Positions 48,054 through 57,301 of a DNA stretch of 64,000 bases are shown here, in pieces. Below the pieces are notes generated by a model. The model saw nothing but the letters and a program-made list of their open reading frames with translations, made no database searches and had not been told where the DNA came from. Source of the stretch: Bathynomus jamesi. Lineage: Eukaryota; Arthropoda; Malacostraca; Isopoda; Cirolanidae. The DNA lies in contig JAJOZX010002352.1 of assembly GCA_023014485.1 (NCBI GenBank), positions 186,001-250,000 on the forward strand. Direction: 5' to 3'. Each line of letters begins with the position of its first letter. The first letter of the stretch is position 1. A program made the translations under genes and the position numbers.

Positions 48054-48255
48054 GAAATACCATATATATGTCAGTTTAGTTTCGTTGCTTGTTTTGTGTT
48101 CGAAAATGTGTGGAAGTATATACTGTATATTAGTAAATAAATAAATTAAAATAATTTTATTTATATATATTTTATAATGCATATTCCCTGTAATTTCATT
48201 GTAATTATACTTGGCGAAAAATAAAATTAGAGGAATTACTTTCGTACCGATCCTC

Positions 48256-48257
<2 letters not shown>

Positions 48258-48310
<53 letters not shown>
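48258..48310. repeat. (TA)n microsatellite
   Basis: About 52 bp of (TA)n left of a family B fragment. Confidence 0.97.
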
Positions 48311-48315
<5 letters not shown>

Positions 48316-48409
48316 GAATCACAAAATAACACGTGACCTTATTAATAAGCAAACAACCACAAGGAAAAGGAAACACAAAGTCCGAGCGCTTTCGTGATAT
48401 ATTCACATT

Positions 48410-48412
<3 letters not shown>
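48311..48412 (-). repeat. Foldback family B, one arm plus tail
   Basis: Minus strand: TGATAATGTGAATATATCAC, then GAAAGCGCTCGGACTTTGTG, TTCCTTTTCC, the outer arm end and the tail TAAGGTCACGTGTTATTTTG. One arm only. (TA)n lies on both sides. Confidence 0.85.

Positions 48413-48451
<39 letters not shown>
48413..48451. repeat. (TA)n microsatellite
   Basis: (TA)n ending at the TA duplication of the next mariner. Confidence 0.97.
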
Positions 48452-48454
<3 letters not shown>

Positions 48455-49358
48455 GGCGTCCCAAAAAAATGTATACACACTTTAACAGCTGATAGCTCAA
48501 TTGATGTTTCTTTCTTTCCAAGTTAAACCCATTAGAATTAATAATGGCAGTCAGACTAAGCTTTGAACAAAGGAAATTCATTCTAAATGCTACTGGAAGT
48601 GTGAAAACGCAGTTGAAGTGCAAAGACAGTTAGGAGGGAGTTTCAAACAGATCCACCAACGCGACTTACCATCACTCGAATTAGAGATAAGTTTGAAGCC
48701 GATGGAACTGTTCAGAATGTCCACAAGAAGCGTTCCGGAAGACCACGGACATCGACAAGCCCCACAAAGCAAGAAAGAGTACTGGAAACGTATCACCAAA
48801 GTCCAAGAAAATCTGTGCGGCAAGCGAGTCGTGAGGTAGGAATTTCAGAATCGTCTGTCCAACGCATTTTGAAGCGCTGTCAATGGAAAAGTTACATTCC
48901 AAGATTAGTCCATGCTATTAATGAAGATGATGATGATCCGGACCGAAGAGTGGAGTATTGCGAGTGGTACTTGGCACGATGTGGATGTGGATTGGACGAA
49001 GGGGTTTCGTAGAATACCCTCCGCGTTCACCAGACCTCACACCACTAGACTTTTTTTTATGGGGATACTTAAAAGACAAAGTCTACGCTATAAAACCTGC
49101 AACAGTCGCTGAATTGAGAGCAGCCATTGAACGAGAATGCACACAAATACCAAACGAAATGTTTCGTGATGTTTGCGATTCCATTGCTTCGCGTTATCAG
49201 CAGTGCCTGGACCAGAACGGACGTCAGTTTGAAAACAGGCGTTGACAAAACAATTAAATAATGTCTGTAGATTCTATTACATTTTGAAATGAAATGTATT
49301 TTAATAAACTGCCTTTATAAGTATTTAAAGTGTGTATACATTTTTTTGGGACGCCCTG
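48452..49358 (+). mobile_element. Mariner-type transposon, internally deleted
   Basis: Inverted termini CAGGGCGTCCCAAAAAAATG, continuing TATACACACTTTAA, and complement, with TA at 48450-48451 and 49359-49360. At 907 bp it is about 400 bp short of a full mariner. Confidence 0.95.
48544..49245 (+). pseudogene. Mariner transposase lacking its catalytic core
   Basis: The ATG at 48544 gives MAVRLSFEQRKFILNATGSV. After a shift and stops the frame continues [20 protein letters not shown] (GRP hook) and [20 protein letters not shown] (second HTH), [19 protein letters not shown] deletion then joins EYCEWYLA to [34 protein letters not shown] and the C-terminus ending GRQFENRR. The first two catalytic aspartates are lost. 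The retained RSPDLTPLDFFLWG block and GRRG spacing match the DD41D group of the 10956 and 46824 elements. Confidence 0.92.
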
Positions 49359-49364
49359 TATATA

Positions 49365-49614
49365 GCGCCTCGGTGGTGGTGTGGTTAGCGTCGCTGACTA
49401 AGAATCCATCGGCCCCGGGTTCGAGACCCGATGGCAGCCGGCGCGCAGTGGTTGGTAGATAAATGGGTACCTTGGTGGCCTAGGCCCTAGTGGTTAAGAC
49501 GCTGGGCTGCTGATGGGCGTGGTTCGAATTCCACGTTAAACTTGTAGGTCTAAGGTGAGTGAAAAGCTTGACCTTCGTCAGAATGAACAATTCGGGCGGA
49601 AGCTAACCAAAGGT
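49365..49614 (+). mobile_element. Bipartite tRNA-derived SINE (copy 1)
   Basis: The first tRNA-like unit has box A in GGTGTGGTTAGCGTCGCTGA and box B GGTTCGAGACC (49418-49428). The second unit has GGCCCTAGTGGTTAAGACGC and box B GGTTCGAATTCC (49521-49532). A shared 3' body follows (GTGAAAAGCTTGACCTTCGT, CGGGCGGAAGCTAACC), with an AGGTTATATATA tail running into (TA)n. No LINE tail match was found in the window. Confidence 0.9.
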
Positions 49615-49736
49615 TATATATATATATATGAGGGGTCGTGCGTCTTAAGATATCTAAGCGCCACCACAGGCGAAACGTGTTTTTGATGGATATCACTATT
49701 TTCACCCTTCCTCTATCGCGTGGTTTGGGTTATAAT

Positions 49737-49938
49737 CAGAGCTGGGCACTTGCGGCATATTGCGGTACTGCGTACTGCTGCACTACCAAACCGGTACGCG
49801 GAAATTTGAATGCGGTAGCGGTACTGCGGTACTTTCAGCGATCCTTTGCGGTACTGCGTTATGGGGGCCCGGGGTGGTAGTGCGGTGGTACCGCAAGTAC
49901 CGCAGTACCGCAAAATATGCCGCAAATGCCCAGCTCTG
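49737..49938. mobile_element. CAGAGCTGGGCA hAT-type MITE, copy 1
   Basis: Inverted ends CAGAGCTGGGCACTTGCGGC and its complement. The interior is dominated by GCGGTACT words. TTATAAT occurs on both sides, but the spacing is imperfect (extra GAC on the right), so no clean 8-bp duplication. Confidence 0.88.
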
Positions 49939-49951
49939 GACTTATAATGAC

Positions 49952-50167
49952 CAGAGCTGGGCATTTGCGGCATATTTTGCGGTACTGCGGTACTACCGCA
50001 AACGCGCAAACCGGAACTGCATAACGCAGTACCGCAAAGGATCGCTGAAGTACCGCAGTACCGCTACCGCATTCAAATTTCCGCGTACCGGTTTGGTGCC
50101 GGTTTGGTAGTTTGGTAGTACCGCAGTACCGCAGTACCGCAAAATATGCCGCAAATGCCCAGCTCTG
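49952..50167. mobile_element. CAGAGCTGGGCA hAT-type MITE, copy 2
   Basis: Same family. Exact 8-bp duplication ATAATGAC at 49944-49951 and 50168-50175. Confidence 0.93.
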
Positions 50168-50183
50168 ATAATGACCTTACGAC

Positions 50184-50571
50184 CAGAGCTGGGCACTTGC
50201 GGCATATTTTGCGGTACTGCGGTACTACCGCCAAACCGGCAACCGCATAACGCAGTACCGCAAGGATCGCTGAAAGTACCGCAGTACCGCTACCGCATTC
50301 AAATTTCCGCGTACCGGTTTGGTAGCAGAGCTGGGCATTTGCGGCATATTTGCGGTACTGCGGTACTACCGCAAACCGGAACCGCATAACGCAGTACCGC
50401 AAAGGATCGCTGAAAGTACCGCAGTACCGCTACCGCATTCAAATTTCCGCGTGCCGGTTTGGTAGTTTGGTAGTACCGCAGTACCGCAAAATATGCCGCA
50501 AATGCCCAGCTCTGTTTGGTAGTACGGTAGTACCGCAGTACCGCAAAATATGCCGCAAGTGCCCAGCTCTG
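50184..50571. mobile_element. CAGAGCTGGGCA hAT-type MITE, copy 3 (host of copy 4)
   Basis: Exact 8-bp duplication CTTACGAC at 50176-50183 and 50572-50579. The element is interrupted by copy 4. Confidence 0.93.
50326..50514. mobile_element. CAGAGCTGGGCA hAT-type MITE, copy 4, nested in copy 3
   Basis: Exact 8-bp duplication TTTGGTAG (50318-50325 and 50515-50522) made from copy 3 sequence, so this insertion is younger than copy 3. Confidence 0.93.
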
Positions 50572-50624
50572 CTTACGACACTAGAAGTATGGTTGAAAAC
50601 CTTATGAAGCGAACTACTTTTTTC

Positions 50625-50818
50625 CAGAGCTGGGCATTTGCGGCATATTTTTGCGGTACTTGCGGTACCACCGCACTACCACCCCGGGCCCCATAACGCA
50701 GTACCGCAAAGGATCGCTGAAAGTACCGCAGTACCGCTACCGCATTCAAATTTCGCGTACCGGTTTGGTAGTGCAGCAGTACCGCAGTACCGCAATATGC
50801 CGCAAGTGCCCAGCTCTG
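50625..50818. mobile_element. CAGAGCTGGGCA hAT-type MITE, copy 5
   Basis: Exact 8-bp duplication CTTTTTTC at 50617-50624 and 50819-50826. Confidence 0.93.
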
Positions 50819-50936
50819 CTTTTTTCACCTCTATTATCGCCAGCCAGAAGTTCACCCAAAGTTCGGCATAATAAGAAAATAAAAAAAAAATAAAAAATAT
50901 AGGTATATAAAATATGAAAATCTATTTCAAAAAGTC

Positions 50937-51135
50937 CAGAGCTTGGCATTTGCGGCATATTTTGCGGTACTGCGGTACTACCAAACTACCAAACCGGCAC
51001 CAAACCGGTACGCGGAAATTTGAATGCGGTAGCGGTACTGCGGTACTTTCAGCGATCCTTTGCGTTATGCGGTTCCGGTTTGCGGTTTGCGGTAGTACCG
51101 CAGTACCGCAAAATATGCCGCAAATGCCAGCTCTG
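50937..51135. mobile_element. CAGAGCTGGGCA hAT-type MITE, copy 6
   Basis: Left end CAGAGCTTGGCATTTGCGGC, right end GCAAATGCCAGCTCTG (one base lost). The flanking AAAAAGTC / AAAAACTC repeat is imperfect. Confidence 0.88.
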
Positions 51136-51455
51136 TCAGACAAAAACTCATCAACATCATGTAATTAAAGTGTAATTCAGTAGCCTATGATTGTAATAGG
51201 TTAAGTTTGTACATTGTCCATTCATTTACTGATGTTACCATGTTAGTATGTATTGGGATATTACTCCGAATACGAAAATGGATAAAGGCTTTGCAAAAAT
51301 ATGACGGTAACTCGAAAATGGGAATCGCATTCGAAATGCCTTTATTATTTTCCGTTAAAAATGCGCCTCTCTCCATTTTTCTTTTTTATTACGATGCAAA
51401 TGATTTTAAAAATGGTTTTATGCGAATTTCAATGAGTTAGTTGAATGTGTTACGA

Positions 51456-51458
<3 letters not shown>

Positions 51459-51504
<46 letters not shown>
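51459..51504. repeat. (TA)n microsatellite
   Basis: About 45 bp of (TA)n. Confidence 0.97.
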
Positions 51505-51505
<1 letters not shown>

Positions 51506-51506
<1 letters not shown>

Positions 51507-51717
51507 TGCTACTTTAGTATGCGGTCTACCTACGATTCGGCGCGGTCTACCTTTTAACTATATCTTATTATCTTGTTTACTAATTGCTTGTTTACATCCC
51601 GATGTCAATCGCCCTTGACGATTGGTTAGGTTTAGTCATGATATTTCGTTAGTTTTAACGAAAATATCATGACTAAACCTAACCAATCGTAGGTAGACCG
51701 CATACTAAAGTAGCACA
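51506..51717. mobile_element. MITE, GTGCTACTTTAG family
   Basis: Inverted ends GTGCTACTTTAGTATGCGGT, then CTACCTACGATT, and complement. The right half also folds internally (GGTTTAGTCATGATATTTCG with its complement). Core words are shared with 29456-29746. Confidence 0.85.
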
Positions 51718-52490
51718 CATATATATATATATATAATTGTTATTTAGATTAGGTTAAATGTTGCCGCTTGCAATTGAAGATGTGAAGGTATCTCGGTGTG
51801 TGTATGTGTGTGTGTGCGCGCGCGCGCGCGCGACAGTAGATTTGGAAATCTTAATTTAGTTTATGATTTGAGGCGGGCAGTTCCATGATGGATGGAGAGA
51901 GAGAAATAGGTCAGAGAATTAATGGATTGGTTTGCCGTGTGTGCGGTTGGTTGAGTGTTGTGATGGTGGTTGTAGTTAATGAGGATAAGGAAAAAATTTA
52001 AACCTGAATGGTTGTTAGGTCAGGTCAGGTCAGGTCAAGTTAAATTAGGTTACTAATGGAGGCTTGTCCCAAACTGAAGTGATCACGGGACGGAGGTGAG
52101 GTTCCACGAAAGGAGGAAGAGGGTTGATGGAGGTTTTGCGGGCGTACCTGCGGTTGGGCGGTTGTTCTGGGAGAGTCGTCTGAGGCGGGTACTTCCGGGG
52201 ACATGGATATGCTTGACGCTGTCGCGACGTCGTCATCGTGGAGGCGCGGGTGTGCATCGGCTGCTGACGGTTCGAACCCTCTTTACACAGTGCTACCACC
52301 GCTCGTCGGAAGTTCTGCCCGTGACGCAGTACAAGAGGAAGTTCACGGCGAAATTGGAGTAGAAGAGAAGAATGAAGGTCTGTTCGAGTGTGTACAGAGT
52401 GAAGCTCGGGGTCTGCGTTTCAACCTCGTATAAATTCTGCAACAGGAAAAGAGAACCTCGGCTAAGGAACAATTCATTTTTACGGTCACA

Positions 52491-52496
<6 letters not shown>
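51718..52496. other. Unannotated region with short GC-rich island
   Basis: Mixed TGTG/CGCG repeat at about 51800-51832 and GGTCAGGTCAGG words at 52018-52037. The GC-richer block 52080-52390 has overlapping ORFs of 76-88 codons in two frames, but neither shows a domain. A real exon cannot be excluded. Confidence 0.4.

Positions 52497-52555
<59 letters not shown>
52497..52555. repeat. (TA)n microsatellite
   Basis: About 58 bp of (TA)n. The following 52556-53160 is AT-rich with no recognised feature. Confidence 0.97.
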
Positions 52556-52556
<1 letters not shown>

Positions 52557-53156
52557 CGTTTTAATTGAAAAGTTGAAAGTGACAGTGGTCTGTCTGAAAA
52601 AATATTAAGATTGTTTTCTTAGCAGGTGATCCATGAGTTTGGGGGAAAAAGGTTCGACTTAGAACCAAAAATTTCTATAAAGCATGAAAAATAATTACTA
52701 ATGATAAGTGATTGGATTTTGCTTTTGAAATTTTTTTTCACCAAAGCAAAAAATATTCAAAGGAAAAAATGTTACCAGTTAGTAATTTTTCATGTTGTTT
52801 TCACATTTCCATTTCTAGGCGAACTTTTTTCCGAAACGGAACGTAGATGCATTTGTAACGCGATAGACTAAACAATTATGCGTGAGGTGTTACTGAATCA
52901 TAACTAACACTGGGTCATTGAAAGCGCTACAGAAATAAGAGGAGAATTTTAACTTTTTTTTGCAAATTACTCTAATTTGGCTTTCAGCCGACCAATTAAA
53001 ATAATTAAAAATTTCTGTTTAATTTTTTATCTTGTGCGAGAGAGGAATCTTTTTCTTGCTGAAAGTGGGATACTCTAATTGGTTGGTAGTAATATTTTAA
53101 TTAGTGGTACAATTTTGAGCGAATCATTATTGCAGGATGTGTAATGTAGTTATATG

Positions 53157-53161
<5 letters not shown>

Positions 53162-53206
<45 letters not shown>
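53162..53206. repeat. (TA)n microsatellite
   Basis: About 45 bp of (TA)n directly left of the putative LTR. Confidence 0.97.
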
Positions 53207-53210
<4 letters not shown>

Positions 53211-53937
53211 AAACACCCCTAGAGTTTAGCGCATTGAAACCTCCAAGAGGGTATGATATTGTACTCCTCGATCGAAAGGACCACCTTGAGGTCTTGTCCA
53301 ACTGTTGCCACAGAGCGCGCCAAACACACTGTTGTCACTGTGTAGAGATTCTTCGGTTGCCAAAGAAACGTGTCGATGGTTACGTTTTTATTTAGCAAGT
53401 TGAGGTTTTCAATCAGTTATAATGAATCAAATTTATTTACACAAAAAGTTAATATGAAAATTTCTTTTATGTTACTGAGTACAGTAATAGCTTAGTCTTT
53501 ATTCTAAGATAATCAGATATACGTTAAATGTTGCTTGAGCCTACTGCCTAACCTACAGTCAGAGCAAGCCCGAATTTCCGTGTACACGACCGTAAAACCC
53601 AATTTCCTAACGAACTGACTTTCTCTCGTCAGCCCGGACATCCCTCCAAGACTTTCTATCGTCCGTTCTGAATCTCGATACCAAATTCCCGTTAACGGAC
53701 TGAAAACCCGCTATTTCAGCCCGGAGACCCGTCTCCTCGGAATCTGCCGCAAGGGCACTGAACCCCTTATATATTCGAAGGAACGGAACTTGCCTACGCC
53801 ACCACGCTTGCGGTTGACGTCACCTGTGAACTCTGGAGGAGCGAATGTCTCATAATCCATTGTCTCCCAGGTGCAATCAAAGAATCCGGCTGCGTCACTG
53901 GCGTGTGATTTCCGTTCGGGAGGAAATTAGTCCTACA
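53207..53937 (-). mobile_element. Possible solo LTR
   Basis: A 731-bp TG...CA segment. Read on the minus strand it has a TATA box with following motif (CGAATATATAAGGGGTTCAG, 53757-53778) and a downstream polyadenylation-like AATAAAGACTAAGC (53490-53503), the order expected of an LTR. No 4-6 bp duplication or internal retrovirus-like genes are present, and there is no second copy in the window. The alternative is ordinary promoter-like sequence. Confidence 0.4.
53757..53778 (-). promoter_or_regulatory. TATA-box-like core promoter in putative LTR
   Basis: Minus strand TATATAAGGGG within GC-richer surroundings and followed about 25 bp downstream by CTTGCGGCAG. Depends on the LTR interpretation. 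Confidence 0.35.
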
Positions 53938-54013
53938 CTAGCGTGTGACTTATTGAATGAATGAAATTATATAAAAATGATTGTGTCACCAGGGCGCGGC
54001 TTTACTTCGATGA

Positions 54014-54016
<3 letters not shown>

Positions 54017-54058
<42 letters not shown>
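54017..54058. repeat. (TA)n microsatellite at LINE 5' truncation
   Basis: About 40 bp of (TA)n joined directly to RT coding sequence. Confidence 0.97.
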
Positions 54059-54059
<1 letters not shown>

Positions 54060-55512
54060 CATAAATCATCGGGGCCGGATTCCATATATCCCATACAACT
54101 AAAAGAATTAAAAGATAGCATTGTTGTGCCGCTAACAAAGATTTTTAATGCGTCTATTTCTGAGGGGTGCGTACCAGATAATTTCAAGTTAGCAAACGTA
54201 ACACCTATCTTTAAGAAAGGCGATAAAGGTGCGGCGGGAAATTATAGGCCAATCAGTTTAACGTCTGTTGTAGGTAAGCCACTGGAATCAATAATTAGGG
54301 ATCGTATAGTCGAACACTTAGAATTGCATAACTTAGTTAGAAATACGCAGCACGGTTTTAGGCGAAACAAATCTTTTATAATTTTTCAAAGCGTGGTTGA
54401 CGTTTACGATAGTCATCGGGCGGTTGATGTAGTGTATTTAGATTTTCAAAAAGCGTTTGACACCGTACCGCACAAAAGACTCATTGAGAAAACTAAGGCT
54501 CATGGAATCATGGGTGTAGTAATAAATTGGAGAGAAGAGTGGTTCCGAGGTAGGAAACAGAGGGTGGTCGTTGATGGAGCGGAGTCGTGTTGGGCTAATG
54601 TAGCGAGTGGCGTTCCTCAGGGTTCTGTATTGGGCCCCTTGCTTTTTCTTGTATATATTAACGATTTAGATGTCGGCCTAGTCAGTACAGTTTCAAAGTT
54701 TGCGGATGACACGAAGGTGGGTGGTCGAGCGATTAATGACGAAGATAGAGGTAAAATCCAGAATGATCCGAATAAAATCGTTGATTGGTCAGTCACATGG
54801 CAAATGAGATTTAACGTCGTTAAGTGAAAAATTTTACATATAGGTTCGCGTAACAGTAATTTTGCGTATAGTATGTCAAGGAAAGATTGATAAGCGTAGA
54901 GCAGGAACAAGATTTAGGAGTTATAGTCACTGGTGATTTGAAAGTAGCGAAACAAAGTACAGCAGCGGTCAATAAAGTGAACAAAGTGTTAGGTTTTATA
55001 GCTCGGAATTTTGAGTACAAATCGCGCGATATTATAGTTCCTCTTTATAAATCATTAGTTAGACCCCATTTGGAGTACGCGATCCAATTTTGGAATCCGC
55101 ATATGCGCAAAGATATAGACAAAATCGAAAGAGTTCAAAGACGAGCAACTAAGATGATTCCGTCGCTTAGGTCGAAGTCGTACGAGGATAGGCTTAAAGA
55201 GTTAAAATTGACTACACTCGAGACTAGGAGGCGAAGGGGTGATCTAATCCAGGTTTTCAAAATTATGAATGGGTTCGATAACGTAGACAGAGATAGCTTT
55301 TTCGAAATATCTCAATATAATAGGACTAGAAATAACGGGTGTAAGTTGACAAGTAGAAGGTTCGAGACAACAGTTGCCAAAAACTTTTTTACGTATAGAA
55401 TAGTAAATAGCTGGAATAGATTGCCGGTAGAAGTAATAGTAGCACGTCTATAAACATGATTAAAAATCGATTAGACGCATATGTTGATAGATTGGGTATA
55501 GTTTAAGGTAGT
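54059..55512 (+). mobile_element. CR1-like LINE, RT domain, 5'-truncated
   Basis: RT blocks in order: HKSSGPDSIYPIQLKEL, NYRPISLTSVVGKPLE, NTQHGFRRNKS, VVYLDFQKAFDTVPHKRL (motif A), SGVPQGSVLGPLLFLVYIND (motif B), VSKFADDTKVGG (motif C), VTWQMRFNVVK. A premature TGA follows at 54825-54827, where related elements have a cysteine codon, plus a frameshift before 54890. The frame then resumes with EQDLGVIVTGDLKVAKQS, SLVRPHLEYAIQFWNPHMRK, RTRNNGCKL, RIVNSWNRLPVEVI. Related to but clearly distinct from copies A-C. Endonuclease and ORF1 are absent. Confidence 0.92.
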
Positions 55513-56297
55513 AAAATTAAGGGTTGGATAAGATAGATTTTGATTCTCTTTTCATTAAAGGTCACAATAACCAGACTAGAGGTCATAGTATGAAATTATT
55601 TAAGCCAAGATGTAGAACAAATTTAAGAAAACATAGTTTTATAAGTGTTGTGGGATATAGGGAGGCAGCATCTTGGGTTAGGGGATACTCTGTCCTTACA
55701 CACCCCATTTAAAGAGATTCCTCTGCCGAGCGGTGCCTCCCGTAGTACTGTGAGGTATTGAAAAACTCATCATCTTCACTTGCCCCACAAACACCTTTAA
55801 ATGGGAGACCCATAATGAGTGCACACACATTTCTACATTACTGTACATTCTTTACAGCTACACCTACACTTTTCCTCCTAAGTATATATATTGTAATGTA
55901 TATGGTTGTAAATTGTGACTTGGTCCGCAATTGATATGGACCGTGACTTATTTGTGGTTGGCAAGGTATTGATGGATACCGTAATGAAATTGACTGGATT
56001 CTTTGGATCTGATATATTTGCAGTCGGTTATAAATAGATATAGAGTGTAACATATTTGTGGATAGTAGTCTATTATGACTTGATCCTCTGGATCCAAGAT
56101 TCTATCTTTAGTTTTAAATTGATAATTATTTTGTTTTGTAAAAATTGGTTGTTGCCAATGTACAGGCAATTTTTACATAGTGGAGCCACTTCGATGGGCC
56201 GACGTGGCCGCTAGTATACCCACTATAAAAATTTCTTATGTTCTTTGTGTTTCGGAACCCACGTAAAATTGTAGGTCCCCTCCGCCACCACGGAGGA
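55513..56297. other. LINE 3' flank and unannotated sequence
   Basis: 55513-55800 may be 3' UTR of the LINE (no second copy to prove it). 55880-56160 contains repeated GATCTGATATATTTG / GTGACTTATTTGTGGTTGG-like words without array structure. Confidence 0.45.
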
Positions 56298-56392
56298 CAT
56301 GCATAATACACAATTACGAACACATGTAGACCAGCCATGAGTGGATCCTTGTCTTTGTTAGTCTGAAACATTATTATAACATTACATAACAT
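56298..56392 (+). repeat. Dispersed repeat shared with 27597-27705
   Basis: ACACAATTACGAACACATGT, AGACCAGCCATGAGTGGATC and TTAGTCTGAAACATTAT occur in the same order in both places, with small indels. Confidence 0.85.
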
Positions 56393-56409
56393 TATAATAG
56401 TAGTGCTCA

Positions 56410-56720
56410 GTCTTGACGTCTCCATATAAAGAAGAAATTGATAAACTAGAAGAAATCCAAAGAAATTTCATAGCCAAGATTGATGGCTTCAAAGAACTCA
56501 ACTACTAGGAATGACTACGCGCATAAAGGCTGCAGCTATTCGCTGGAAAGAAGAAGAGAGGTACATCGTAATATACGTATGGAAAATAATACAAAAACTA
56601 GTGCCTAACCCCATACTGAACCCCATAACCACCCAAACAACACTGGAAAATAGGAAAGGTAGACATATATCAAAATTGAATCTTTAAAAGAAGATTAAGC
56701 GTGTGCCTGGCTGTGTGAGA
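56410..56720 (+). pseudogene. LINE RT C-terminal relic
   Basis: Broken frames read HIKKEIDKLEEIQRNFIAKI, DGFKELNY, ERLRAIKAAAIRWKEEERYI, VIYVWKIIQKLVPNP, equivalent to the R.L.Y...W.P....I..LE.IQR.F...I.G...L.Y..RL..L....L..RR.R...I..WKI...LVPN block after the RT palm. Stops and shifts are present. Likely the same family as 61040-62060 and 7080-7500. Confidence 0.78.
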
Positions 56721-56787
56721 TAGAGAGAGCTCAGGACAGCAATTGACCTGTGTGTGAAATGAGATCGACCCACGGAATATCTACAAG

Positions 56788-56821
<34 letters not shown>

Positions 56822-57141
56822 TGCTATGAACAATATTAATTTTATCGAATGAAAGAACACGAATGTCCAAGTCTCGGAAGATCTCCGGATAAAATCCAAT
56901 TTAGTGGATTATGGAGTAGTTTGTAAGTAATTTCTTTATTCGTTTTTATTTTTATAAAGTTGACATTTTTGTTTATCTGTTCGAAATTGGCTTTAATGAC
57001 CAGCTTGTTTGCTTGTTGTGTACGTTACATGATTCGCTTACATTGCGTAATGTATGGAATTAAAATATGAACTTTAGAAGGATTAGGATGTATTGCGAAA
57101 TATTTAACAGTTTAAGCCTTAAGTCTATGGGCGGGAGAGAG
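56721..57141. other. Unannotated region with (TA)n/(TG)n
   Basis: A short (TA)n-(TG)n run at about 56790-56820. No gene. Confidence 0.5.
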
Positions 57142-57142
57142 A

Positions 57143-57192
<50 letters not shown>

Positions 57193-57237
57193 GATTGATT
57201 GATTGATTGAGATTGATTGATTGATTGATTGATTGAG
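57142..57237. repeat. (ATTG)n tetranucleotide repeat
   Basis: GATT repeats with GAGATT interruptions dividing it into sub-blocks. Confidence 0.97.
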
Positions 57238-57301
57238 TGAGTGAGAGACTGAGATTAACTTGCGTGCAATAAAAGACATAATTTCCAGAAAAAGAAATGT
57301 A

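Larger units (their letters stand above)
49629..51160 (-). mobile_element. TGAGGGGTC-family MITE (copy 3) hit by six hAT-type insertions
   Basis: The MITE is in reverse orientation relative to copies 1 and 2: TGAGGGGTCGTGCGTCTTAA, TATCACTATTTTCACCCTTC, then target fragments TTATAATGACC, CTTACGACACTAGAAGTATG, ACTACTTTTTTC, AAGTTCACCCAAAGTTCGGC and AAAACTCATCAACA in their correct order. Between them lie six palindromic CAGAGCTGGGCA elements. The far terminus is lost near 51160. Confidence 0.9.

Noticed and set aside
49713..51168. Many 60-116 codon frames rich in AVLRY and STAVP words
   Set aside because: They are readings of the repetitive GCGGTACT hAT-type MITEs.
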